A stretch of 64,000 nucleotides of DNA from Vermamoeba vermiformis (lineage: Eukaryota > Tubulinea > Echinamoebida), in NCBI GenBank assembly GCA_045837725.1, contig JBEWZL010000232.1:548381-612380 (forward strand), given 5' to 3'. A model generated the notes under the pieces. It had not been told where the DNA came from and did no database searches. It saw only the letters and a program-made list of their open reading frames with translations. The position numbers and the translations under genes were made by a program. Below, in pieces: positions 35,381-46,139 of this stretch (position 1 is the first letter of the stretch; the number at the start of each line of letters is the position of its first letter).

Positions 35381-38300
35381 ATGTTCAAATCTAAAGCCAG
35401 CTCAGACCGTGTTGTTGCCAAAATCACTAGCCATTGTTCGCAATGTCCTTGCGAGTCCTTTGAAGCTAGTGCGGCACAACCCGAAATATGCAAATTATGT
35501 TCTCATGATCATGTAAGCTCAGCATAGTAAATTAAATTGTGAAATTCGTATTTAATAATTTGGCAATTGACGAATTAGTTTATCATTGATACATTGTTAA
35601 TATGGCGATATTGTTGATATTAATTAATAATTTTATTAGATTATGAGGGCTCGTTTGTCGGAAGAAAATTTGGATCAAGTTACCGATAGAAAGTCAAAGA
35701 GAAGATCTGTCTCCACTTCGACCCCGAGTATGATAGCCACGTCTATGAAGAGAAAGAGTTGTACGGTCAATTACCACAATTTCATACGGGAAAAGCGGAT
35801 TTATTAATTTTCATTCATTTAGCGGATGAGAGAAAAAAGAAACGCTCTAGTTCCAAAAAGAAGCCAAAAGATATTCCTGTAGAGCCCGTATTTGAGATTT
35901 CTAGGCCAACTGATACAGTGTATGTGAACCAACATCCGCGAACTCGTTGAGAAATTTAAAATTGTTCCTAAAAAATGCCTTACTATTTTTTGCAAATATA
36001 TGGCCACAATTTTAACGCAATTTTTCGTACAGGCACGTGTCACACGCGGGATGGGACGAATCCGGAGCCTTTTCGGTAAGTCTTTCTTCAATAAGCCCAA
36101 CAATTTGCTAATATTATTACAGGCTGTCAATTTGCCTCCAGAGTGGGCGAATTTGTTCAGTTCATTGGACGAGACGCTGAAACAATTAGGATACAACGGT
36201 TTGACTAAAAATGAAGCAATTTACGTAAGTCTCCTTGATTCAATAGCACTATTAATGGATATTAATTAATAATACTGCTGATTTTGAAATCCGTAAAAAT
36301 TCAAGTATTGCGTGGCATTTCCGTTGTTTTTCGATCGTTAATTACCGCTCGATCACTAGTTTGACTAATTCTCGTACAGTTGCTCAAGCTCGAAGCCGTG
36401 CAAGATCTCGTCAACGGAGTGGTCGCGCCCTCAGGAGCACTCTCACCCACTGGCGCGCTGTCACCGACTGCTGGGTCACCGCGCTATGGCATGTCAACGT
36501 CGACCCCGACAAAGCTGTCTGTCGGCGGAAGTTCACCTCCAGTACTCCGCGCATCAAATTCATCGCCTGGCATGAATTCAGGGCTGTTCAAGATCGATGA
36601 GAAACCTTCAGCGAATTCTCCGCTGCCTCTCCCAACTGGCCGTAACGAGGAGTTGGACGACACAGTGGGCATTGCCTCGTTGAGCACGGAGGCTATGAAC
36701 GGCTTGAATACCAAGGTCGAGGGCAGACTGAAGTCGATGACGCAAGAGATCAGAATTTTGAACGATCGAATCCGCGCTTACGAGGCCGGATTTGAGAGTT
36801 TGAAAACTGAACGCGACTTGAACAAGATTCGTTTGATGCAAGAACAGAACTTGCGCTTGCAATTAGAGAAGCGAATACGGTATGTAATAGAGGCTGCTTA
36901 ACAGTGTACTGTGCTAATCTCGTGGTGCTTCAGTGAGCTGGAAGTTGAAGTCGTCGCTCAGCCTGCGGCAACTGAAGGCAAGGTCAGCAAGAATGTCGAG
37001 TCCATGCAACAGAAATTCGACAACGAGCTCAAGAATGGTACGTCCCTCTCGGTCTTGACCGCGTAAACTAACGCAATTGTTATTGCAGTTAAGGCACAGC
37101 TCCAAGCTGAAATTTCAGAGCTGAAAAAGCAGTTGATCGAGGAGTCCAAGTCAAAAGTCCTGCTGATGGAAGAGAACGAGAAACAGATGGCCGGCGAACG
37201 ACAACGCAATGCAACACTGCAGCAGACCGTGATCAATCAGATGCGCGACATGCGGAACAATTATGAAAACGAGTTACGAACGCTTCGTGGCAACATTGAC
37301 AACCTCGAGCGGGAAAACTCGGTGCTGGTCACGAAGTCTAAAGGCTTAGAAATTGAGATCAAGAAGCTGAAGAGCAACAATTTGACGTCCTCCAACGACA
37401 GCAATTCTGAAGGCGACAAACAACAGTTTGAAATCGATTTGGAAAAGCTGAAAAAAGCTCTCGAAGCAGAAACTAAGGCCAAGCGTGACTTGGAGGCCAA
37501 GTTAGCGTAAGTCAACGTATTTCCTTTTATAGTAATGACAATACTAACGCGTAAATATTGCAGTTCTGAGCTGGAAAAACAAGAAGAGACATACAAAAAG
37601 CAGCTCGAAGAGCTTGACGCGAAACATTCGGAGGAAATTTCGCGCGTGAAAAAACAACACAACGAAGCGTTAGAAAAGAGCCACAAGCAAGTGGAAGAAG
37701 AAAGAGCTAAAGTCGTCGTGTTGGAGGACGAGAAGCGAGGTCTGCATTTGGAAGTTGAGGCAATGCAACTCAAAGTCAATGAACTGCAAGAAGAGATTAA
37801 AAACAGCGACATTGAACGAGAGCGCGCTGAATTTAAGACCAAGTTAACAAATGTCAAGCAAAAGTACGTCCTAAAAATAGACCACTGAGTACCATACTAA
37901 CCGCGTGACTAGGCTGAGTTCAGAGATCGATGACTTGACTAAGAAACTTACCAATGAAACGAGTGAGAAGCAGACACTCGAGGATGTCGTTGTTTCACTG
38001 AAAAATGAAGTGACAGTGCTGCGCGAACAGTTCGACGCGTAAGTGACACGCGACTTGTTTATTGCTTTTCCCACGTGACTAACTCTCCTTCACAGTGACT
38101 TGAAGCAGGCACGTGATCAATTCGAGCAGCTCGATAAGGAGTGCGCCTTGTTGAAGCAACAGCTGGCAGGCAATGTCGAGCCAGGCATGCAAAGCAGCGG
38201 ATCTACCAAGAACGTTTCACCGCCACCTAAAGCACCGAGTGTAAGTGACCTCGGCATGCTTCGTAGCGCTAGTGGGTCGCGCAGTATGTCCGTGGTCCCC

Positions 38301-38662
38301 GAGAACTTGTTGGAGGCTATTCGTAAAGGCCAACAGTTGCGTCACGTGGTACGTTTATTGGACCAGATTCGCGTGACTTTTTTGCTAATGACTCCTTGTT
38401 AGGCTTCCAAACAATCGATAAAGGCTTCTGGTGGCGCTCCTATTGCCGCTGACTCCAATGTCTTGACGAGTAAGTCATCTTAGATGAAACTACTCCCTGC
38501 AGATCTAACCGTTGCATTCATTCAGTTTTGGCTCGTGCTTTGATCGATCGTCGTGAGAAACTAAAAGAAGAAGACGCCGAGAAGAATGGTCACGGCGCTG
38601 TTCCTCACAACAACTCTCGTCCTTCATTGCACATGAGTGGCACTCATGATGATTGGGCTTGA
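35381..38662 (+). CDS. CRIB-coiled coil-WH2 protein, likely Rho-GTPase-controlled actin regulator
   Basis: Start ATG at 35381. The first exon encodes a possible zinc-binding CxxCxC...CxxCxHxH cluster (HCSQCPCESF, ICKLCSHDH). Basic exons follow, then a CRIB/PBD assembled over two introns: EISRPTDTVHVSHAGWD (the ISxP...HxxH core), then AVNLPPEWANLF, as in PAK and WASP. This binds Cdc42/Rac-GTP. Next a Ser/Pro-rich linker and about 350 residues of coiled coil, a WH2-like actin-binding motif (VPENLLEAIRKGQQLRHV), an amphipathic helix (ILARALIDRREKLKEED), and a C-terminal HDDWA. The WH2-helix-acidic-Trp order recalls the VCA module of Arp2/3 activators, though the acidic tail is very short. Stop at 38660-38662. 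Confidence 0.82.
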
Positions 38663-38792
38663 ATTCGAGTAATGATGAATTCAATTTTGTAAATTTGTGC
38701 TTTTGTGTATTAATAAACTTATACGCTACACCCTTAACATAAAGACCTTGGACTCTTATTACGGATCCAACGGCTGGTTTTATTATGCAGTT

Positions 38793-40510
38793 TCAGTTCA
38801 GTTCCAGAGCTTCAGGTGGGTATAAAAATTGCATTGGGATGTAGAATCGCTTTCGCCTGTAAAGAAGTGCGTTAGGAAAGTACGCTTTTGACGTCGAAGG
38901 CTTTTACCAGTAAGTTTCGCTGTGCATGCCACCGTGGTCAAGATAATACATCAAGTTGTCATTCAAAGTGAATCCTAGCTTCAAAAAGTGATCGCGTACT
39001 CGTTGGGTTTGCTGAAATAAGGGTTTAGATCGCGAAGCCAAAAAAAAAGCGATGATCTTTTTACTTACTGCTTCATCATCGTTATCAGTGCCCGAATCAC
39101 CACTATCAATATAAATCTTGACGTTATTGCTAGGCGTGGGATATTTGACGAGTATTTGATTGTTAAAATCTTCGCTGTTCCACCAAAACGAACTCGACAT
39201 GCATCCACCTTTCGAATACACTTTGCTTCGTGTCCAAACTATAACGCATTAATATAGACTTGGGTGAGATGATATATGTTACCTGCATAGCAGCTAATTA
39301 AACCTCCCAACGACGAGCCCAAAATGCCCAGATCATTTCGTACTCTCGTGTGCACTCTGAAATTTTTCTAACAATACAAACATTACAATAAAATACCATT
39401 ATGACTCCTATACTATTATTTATAGGTTCGTACCTCGATGATGGGCAAGACGGTCGTTGCAATGAAATCCAAATACAGATCGCCCTTGCCTCCGCCAGGC
39501 ACAGTGCTGTCGTAGCTGTAAGTCAGCTCGTCGATGCGATCAGGTGTATTATCCACTCCCACAATAATAATCTCGTCCATGGCGCCTTCAATCACCTGCA
39601 CATCTACCGTCTCTTGACACAACCACGAGTTACCGAGGAACGACGTCGAAACATTGAACTATTTACGTCGTTAATAAGCATCATATGTATATTGATGCTA
39701 GATTACGCACCAAATTTTGACCATCGTGCATCACTAACACGTTTCGGATCGTCTACAAGAAAATCAGCAGCTGTTTTATTAGAGAAAAGTAATAAATGTG
39801 AGCTGAGTACCTTATACGGATTTTCATAATACGAAGGAGGAGTGTATATAACAAGATCTCTATAATTTTTCAGCTGAGGCGAAAATACGTTGCGGATGTA
39901 TTGATACCTAAATACATTTCAATTAATACGCGTAACATAATAAAAAAATATGCGACGTACTGTCCATTTGTCGAATAGAAGAACGGATAGGCAGTCACTT
40001 TAGTGTTATTCTTGCCGCTCAACTCGACAAATGCGTTGGCTCCAATCATCCATTGATTATCCGATAATAATGCCTTGAACTCAAGTCTGTATGGTCTTTA
40101 ATATAGTCCTTATCGCGCATAATTATATACTCACTGTTGGCCGATCATATTGGTTGTATAAGCGAAAGAATAAGTCCACAGATCGTTCGATTGTGAACTC
40201 ATTTCAACGCCTGTGTCCCAATTTAAAGGCGTTATAGAGCCTCTTAATGTCAATATTTCACCATTTGGGACCTGTTAATATAATTAATTAAATTATTTGG
40301 CAATTTAATTTTTTAATTGATCTTGACATCCGTCGGCTAGCCAAGATTCTGCGCATTTTTGGGGATATTAAAATATTTATTATCACACAATACTGTGATT
40401 CATAAATAACTTACTGGATATTGGCATTGAATAGTGAGTACTAGCTGAGTTCGGTAGATGTCGACGACACTCAATAAAAATACAATGATTAGCAATGGAG
40501 TCAGTTGCAT
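38793..40510 (-). CDS. Secreted esterase of the Fes/esterase D type
   Basis: Start ATG at 40510 with a signal peptide (MQLTPLLIIVFLLSVVDIYR). The N-terminal part looks like a small carbohydrate-module beta-sandwich (ILTLRGSITPLNWDTG, NDLWTYSFAYTTNM). The esterase part has VIYTPPSYYENPYK, LVMHDGQN, DEIIIVGVDNTPDRIDE, nucleophile elbow GILGSSLGGLIS, acid region KIYIDSGDSGTDND and the catalytic His in DHGGMHSETYW. A last intron (branch CTAAC, acceptor TTTACAG) extends the C-terminus to WRKRFYIPMQFLYP, matching the family's usual end; without it the protein would stop at W. The final TGA is at 38793-38795. Probably hydrolyses an extracellular ester. Confidence 0.82.
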
Positions 40511-40597
40511 GGTGTTAAACTCCGTGCGTGGTGGAAAACGACATTTTGCAGTAACTTTTTATTGCTGGAAACACACGCTGCTTTTAACGACGAAAGT

Positions 40598-41489
40598 TCA
40601 GAATGCCAGGGAAATTAAAGTCAATGCTGTGAATATTACGACAGGAACTCCACATCGCTCTGTTGCCGTGCCTGAAGTACTCGAGGGTTGATTATTACGC
40701 GAAGGACTGTTTGTGATAGGAGTAGCAGGAGCAGACGGAGTGAAATTTGGCGGATTAGCGGCGGGTGACCCGCTGAGCTCATTAAATAGCGTAGAAAGAC
40801 TACAGCCAATTAATGTATTGCTACTATATCGATCATTTAGTGTTGTTAAGCAGATTCGGTCGCCAGATACCAGCTCTTCTCGGACAAGACTGTCGCACCA
40901 AGTCGTCGAATGGTAGTACTGGGTGAGTTGACCTGTAGTGCTGTTGCAAACAAAATCGAAGAATTCGGTGAACGAGCTGTTCGTGTTAAAGCACTCGTTG
41001 TCTTCATAGTAGATCATGATCGAAGCGAAGTCAGGTCGGTTGCACTCGCCAGGTTGATCCCACACGACCTTGAGTAGGGCATTGGAAGGGATCAGATCTT
41101 CCGTGATTGGCTGACATGTGCGCAAAGTTGCTCCGCTATCGCATTGATTCAATGGGACTGATGAAGTCTCTATGCAATTTGAGCTGCATGTTGTGCCTGT
41201 ACATGAGTTGACGACGTAATGAGTTCCGTTACACCTATATTAATTTGGGCCGTGAGATCTTGTTGATCTAAACAAGAAAAACTTACTGGCGCAACTGACT
41301 ATTCGCTCCAGAAGCAATACATCCAAGAGGAGTAAAAACACCATACGTGCCGACTGCTGCTTGTCCCGTGCAGTTGGATTCGCCCTCAAAGAATCGGGAA
41401 AAGAGAAAGTCATTTGTTGGCAAACAAACTGAGGGCGAAACGAGGCCGATCAGTACCAAAATTGTGGTTAACAATCCGTGTGTGTTCAT
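40598..41489 (-). CDS. Secreted Cys-rich protein, probably GPI-anchored
   Basis: Start ATG at 41489, signal peptide MNTHGLLTTILVLIGLVSPS, one intron at about 41287-41236. The mature part has many paired Cys (CTGTTCSSNC, CQPITEDLIP, NECFNTNSSF, TWCDSLVREE), several N-glycosylation sites, then a Ser/Thr/Pro-rich stalk and a hydrophobic tail (CGVPVVIFTALTLISLAF), as expected for a GPI-anchored surface protein. I do not recognise a named domain. The next gene upstream (SDR) is on the same strand. Confidence 0.7.
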
Positions 41490-41745
41490 TTTCGAGGTTG
41501 AGAATAAGAAATAAAGTAAAATTTCTTTTTTGATGTCGTCCCCAAAACCCCAAAATTTTCGCGACATTTTGGGGCGACAGCAAACACGAATTTGCGCAGT
41601 TTCGAAGTTTTGATGAATTACAGTTACAAGCTTTGATTTAAGGAATCGCGGGTTTATGTACAATAAATACAGTGGTAATAATTACAAAATTGGTTCGAAC
41701 GACAATAAATATAAACAATATGTACAAGTGCACAGATGCGCACGC

Positions 41746-42669
41746 TCACATGAACTGTCGCATCGCAGTGGTTTCAGTTTGTAGACCAGGTCGAGTACCC
41801 AATCCTAAGCTCGCATCGAGCACACCTCCATGGAATATTCTGGCCCACTTTTCGGTGCACAGAGCGTAGATCGAGTCGGCAATTTCCTCAGGGTCCAATA
41901 GTCGCTGTTTTGGCATTGAGTTCATGAATGCAGTCGGATTAGAGCACTTTTCTAGCGTAGATTTTCGGAACATTTCGGTGTCAGTAGCACCAGGGGCGTA
42001 GCAGAAGACGTCGATGTTGGAGTGGATGTGCTCGGCGGCCAAGTGCTTGGAGAGGTAAGTCACAGCAGACTTGGACATGAGATCAGAGGCTCTGTATTCG
42101 GGGAACACTCCTGTGCTGCCGCCGACGGAGCCGAGGAAGAGGACAGTGGAGTAGCTACGTGAGCGAGTGTTGGTCGAGTTGATTGACTTAGTCAAGAGAG
42201 GCATGAGGCTCTCGGTGACCCAAAGCGGTCCTAGTGCATTGACCTTCATCAATGCCTCGTCTTCGAGGGCCTTCTTGCGCAGATCGGACAGCTCTTCAAA
42301 TGTCTTGCTGTTCGCTGGTGCTTCGCGGTTGTATTTCTCTTGAATGTAGGGGATGACTGTTGCTGATCCCAAAGCTGCGTTATTAATGAGGACATCGACG
42401 GTTCTTCGGGTGTCGACTTCCAAAGGCAAATCCAGATTCAGCCAGTTCCGCACGAATTCAGTGAACGTTTCCACGCTTTCCAGGTTCCCTTGATCTAAAA
42501 AGCAGAAATCTACGTTTCTGTATTGTCTTTTGATTGAAGCAACGCTCTCTTCATTGCTGTAATATGTAGTAAGCACGCGATGTCCGGCGTTCGCGAATCT
42601 GCACACCAGAGCCTTGCCGATACCACTGCTTCCGCCAGTGATGATAATATTAAGTGGATTGACGCTCAT
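41746..42669 (-). CDS. Short-chain dehydrogenase/reductase with changed catalytic Tyr
   Basis: Single-exon gene of 307 residues. Rossmann NAD(P) motif IIITGGSSGIGKALV, then LINNAALG (the NNAG motif) and active-site Ser in LFLGSVGGSTG. The active-site helix reads ASDLMSKSAVTYLSKHLAAE: the Lys of YxxxK and everything after it align well, but the Tyr position is Asp. A Tyr is present a few residues earlier (PEYRAS), and could serve only if the loop is shifted. The enzyme may therefore be inactive, use another proton donor, or bind NAD(P)H for another purpose. It is the only intron-free full-length gene in the window. Confidence 0.88.
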   Translation of the reverse strand: MSVNPLNIIITGGSSGIGKALVCRFANAGHRVLTTYYSNEESVASIKRQYRNVDFCFLDQGNLESVETFTEFVRNWLNLDLPLEVDTRRTVDVLINNAALGSATVIPYIQEKYNREAPANSKTFEELSDLRKKALEDEALMKVNALGPLWVTESLMPLLTKSINSTNTRSRSYSTVLFLGSVGGSTGVFPEYRASDLMSKSAVTYLSKHLAAEHIHSNIDVFCYAPGATDTEMFRKSTLEKCSNPTAFMNSMPKQRLLDPEEIADSIYALCTEKWARIFHGGVLDASLGLGTRPGLQTETTAMRQFM

Positions 42670-43367
42670 AGTTATTGACTAGTGGGTTCTAGAAGACCTG
42701 TGCGGAGGTTGGATTAGTCCGAGTTTGCAAACGGTCAAAAAAACGAAGTATACTGTAATGTAATTATAGTGGTTTTTAAGAGGGACTTGATGCCAATACG
42801 ACGACGATTAATGTAAAACTAGCGCGTAAGATCAATATTTCCGCGCTTGAATTTCAAGTGGATGTTTCCTTTAATAATTGTTGCCACTAATAATATGACC
42901 TTACGCTATAGTACTAAATTTTTGATCAAAAGAGAAGATATTTTCGCTTTCGTGTCAAAATTAAATTTATTTGCGAATAGTCTGAATCGGCATTCCAATG
43001 GATAACATTGTAATAATAAAAAATATTTACCTGTTTGTTTGTTTTTTAGTCCAAGTACAGCGAGCTCAAACTAGATTCGCGGTTGACAGGATGCGTTTGA
43101 TCTCTTATCGAAGTATTTTACAATAAGCCAAATTTGTTCTGGTTTGGTTATTTGTACTCCGATAGTGTGGGCAACTGAAACCGAGAAGACAACAAGCAGA
43201 AATTTGTTGTGAAATTCAAGTGTTTTTGGTTTGTGAACCCAAATTTGGAAAAACACTCCAGTTTTCTCTCGTCTCTATTTCATCGTACCACGTTCCTTGT
43301 ATTCTGTTATTCAGGCACAATCATTAGCGAACAAGAATTCCAGCGAAGCAGATCGAGATCGAGCCAA
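42670..43367. other. Divergent intergenic region between SDR and pyrophosphatase-like genes
   Basis: About 700 nt between start codons pointing away from each other. AT-rich with no supported exon or RNA gene. A 5' UTR intron on either side is possible. Confidence 0.4.
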
Positions 43368-45138
43368 ATGTCACGACAAGCACAATTTAACAAAACCATT
43401 GTTATCAATGTAGTAGGGCTGTCAAAGTAAGTAAAATTTCGACACTATTTTGTTTTGGCTTATTATTGCGGAGTGGTGGACCACGGACGCGGAAGATCAC
43501 AATACTAAAATCTTTTTTTAAATTTTCACTTGAATATTGACGAGTGGTGCGCGACTTGTGGTAACTTACGGGTATTTTTTTCTTATTATTGCATTTTTTA
43601 GGGCATTAATTACAAAATCAACCACGCCTTTCATTTACAAATGGTTAGAATCCGCAGCCCCGAATGTAGACGATCGTATTACGATTGTTGAAGGTGTTTT
43701 TCCTGCTGTAACTTGCGTATCTCAAACAACGTACTTGACTGGCAAGCCCCCAAGCGAGCACGGTATCATTGCGAACGGATTCTACGACAAGGACTGCTGC
43801 GAAGTCCGCAACTGGCATCAATCCGCGAAATTAATCAAGAGTGAGCGAATTTTTACGCTGCTTAAAGATATAGCACGCAAACAAAACGGAGGAAACGCTG
43901 ACAATATGACGGTCTTCTCGAACTGCTGGTGGTTTCCAATGTACGATGAAGACATTGATTATTTGATCACACCTCGTCCTCAGTACCTACAAAACGGTGG
44001 CAAAGTCGCAGATATCTATACTAAACCAGCTAGTAAGTTGCACGGGGCTAAAGTGACCGTCTTTAACGCACCATTTTAGGTCTTCGTGACTCGTTGCAAA
44101 AACAGCTTGGCACATTTCCTTTACACAAGTTTTGGGGACCGACAACGTCTATTGCTTCAACCAAATGGATTTCTGATGCATCGATTTCTGTGGACAAAGA
44201 GTTTAACCCAACACTGTCGCTGATATACCTGCCGCACTTGGACTATTGCTTGCAAAAATACGGTCCTTACGACACCTTAGTAGTGCCAGCTCACTTGAGG
44301 GAAGTCGATAAAGTCGTAGAAGAGCTTATCACTTACTATGAGACGAGCCATCCAAATGCCAAAATCATCATCCTGTCGGAGTACGGAATTTCACCAGTGG
44401 ATAAAGTAGTTTATCCCAACAAGATACTACGTGAAGCAGGCTACATTACAGTCCGACGAGAAAACTATGGCGAGACTCTCGACTGCGGCGCATCACTTGC
44501 CTTTGCAATGGCCGATCATCAAGTCGCGCACGTGTTCATTAAAGATAAGAAGCAAATTCCGCTCATCAAAGAACTGTTCCGCCAAGTCCCGAACATTGAG
44601 CACGTACTCGATGCTGCCGAACAAGACAAATATTACAACAGCGGAAGTAGGTATCAGCTCTCAAATAATTGAATCAACATTAACGATTTCGGTAGATCCG
44701 GCACGTGCTGGTGGTGCATTCAATGCACAACGAAGTGGAGATTTGCTACTCGTGTCAGCACCGTCAGCGTGGTTCGCTTATTACTATTGGAAAGAAGAGT
44801 CACAAGCACCTGACTTTGCACGATGCGTCGCCATTCATCGCAAGCCAGGCTATGATCCAGCGGAGATGTTTTTCCGTTACAAATCTACTTTCCTCGGCAT
44901 GCTCTATTTGTTTTTCAAGATATTCCTGGTGTACGTGCTGCACCTGCGATTGACAGTCGATGCTACGCCCCTGCACTGCGAAATGATACGCGGAAGTCAC
45001 GGTGCATTGCCAAAGGATGACATGTTTAAGCCTGTATATATTACGAAGAGCTCTAATGTTCCAAATAGAATTAGAGGAGAAAATGTACATAGTTTGTTGT
45101 TTAAAGCTGTTACTGTGCCTGACAGTATTAATAAATAG
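43368..45138 (+). CDS. Alkaline-phosphatase-superfamily phosphodiesterase/nucleotide pyrophosphatase, bacterial type
   Basis: Start ATG at 43368 (MSRQAQFNKTIVINVVGLSK), intron 43429-43601, two more introns at about 44031 and 44648. NPP-like motifs: GVFPAVTCVSQTTYLTGKPP with the nucleophile Thr, SEHGIIANGFYDKD, VFSNCWWFPMY, LITPRPQYLQNGGKVADIYT, LHKFWGPTTSI, LSLIYLPHLDYCLQKYGP, and the metal site LSEYGISPVDK. This combination is typical of a bacterial family annotated as alkaline phosphatase family protein rather than of animal ENPPs. No signal peptide; a short hydrophobic stretch (GMLYLFFKIFLVYVL) near the C-terminus is unusual. It may hydrolyse nucleotide or lipid phosphodiesters. Possibly an old transfer from bacteria; four host-type exons show it is settled. 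Confidence 0.82.
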
Positions 45139-45220
45139 CCATCATGAAGCGCATCAAAAATAGAAAATTTGACATTTACAGCGTATGTACAATAAAATTT
45201 CATTCAGTTAATGTGCATCG

Positions 45221-46068
45221 TTATTTCTTTTGCTTGGGTGCAGTTTCATCGAGCACGTATTTGAAAGCTTGCCATACCTCGTAGTTTGCACGCTCGAGTG
45301 CCTTTAAAATGACCTCAGTTGGTACGTCAAACTCTTTGAAATGAAACACCGTCTTCAAATAGTCCGCTAAGAATGTTTGATCTTCGTTCTCCAACTCGAA
45401 CAGCTCTTTTTCGTAACTGATAAGCTGTCTAACGAAGCCTACAAGATATTAGCAACAATTGTCTATGGTTCAAATTGAAGCGCGTACCAAAGTTAGGTTG
45501 AATTATTCCGCGCCTTTTTCTGACGTATTCGTAGGCTTTTTGGAGGCGCAATTTATTTTCCTTCATGACGAAGCTAATAACGATGGTCGAGCTAAACAAG
45601 CCGTTAGTGACGAGTGTATAAAGGAGGACGCGTACCTTCGTGAGATTCCAGCGTCGCAATGAACTAAAAGATCCGGATCGGTAAAAAGGCGCAAGAAATT
45701 TAAGCACTTACCTAATGTTGCCGTTCCATTTCGTTTCGCGGATTCTGTAAATATACATTTTAATGACGATAATAGCAGGCTCGTAGTATTGTAAAATTCA
45801 AGAAAGACGAAATAAAAATATTGATAAAACTCTAATAATTACCAATAAATGCGTGACAATCTTGAAAATGTCTCGAAATTGTTTCTGAGCCTGCGTCGTC
45901 AATTTGAATCAATTTATATTGAAACAAATCCGGAAAAGTTGGGATCGGATGTTGAGTCAAAGACAGGACGTGGCTAATTTTCCTCTTGAGAAGGCCATCT
46001 TTGTTTTCTGGTGCTACGCGGCTGCTCAGGTATAACACGCCGGGAATTATTTCTGATATGTCTTCCAT
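45221..46068 (-). CDS. Dual-specificity protein phosphatase with UBA-like tail
   Basis: Start ATG at 46068 (MEDISEIIPGVLYLSSRVAP). Four introns. The spliced core reads KLIQIDDAGSETISRHFQ (general acid Asp region), then the signature VHCDAGISRSSTIVIS (HCx5R; Cys nucleophile) and AYEYVRKRRGIIQPNFGFV, as in atypical DUSPs. The last 40 residues (VPTEVILKALERANYEVWQA) look like a three-helix UBA-type fold, weakly supported. Ends PKQKK. The gene is convergent with the upstream pyrophosphatase (82 nt between stops) and divergent from the next gene with only 71 nt between start codons. Confidence 0.85.
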
Positions 46069-46139
46069 TGCTGTTGCTAGTTTCAAACAGGGAAATTTGG
46101 CAGTGAATTTTTCTTTTGGTTACGAAGCAGCACACGCTC
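46069..46139. promoter_or_regulatory. 71-nt bidirectional promoter
   Basis: Start codons of the DUSP gene (minus) and the next gene (plus) are only 71 nt apart, so both promoters and 5' leaders must share or overlap this segment. No TATA box is evident. Confidence 0.5.

Noticed and set aside
37261-37857. 198-codon minus-strand open frame rich in Ser and Leu
   Set aside because: It is the antisense shadow of the CRIB-WH2 coiled-coil exons.
39401-39829. 142-codon plus-strand open frame
   Set aside because: It is antisense to the secreted esterase exons, whose catalytic motifs are clear on the minus strand.
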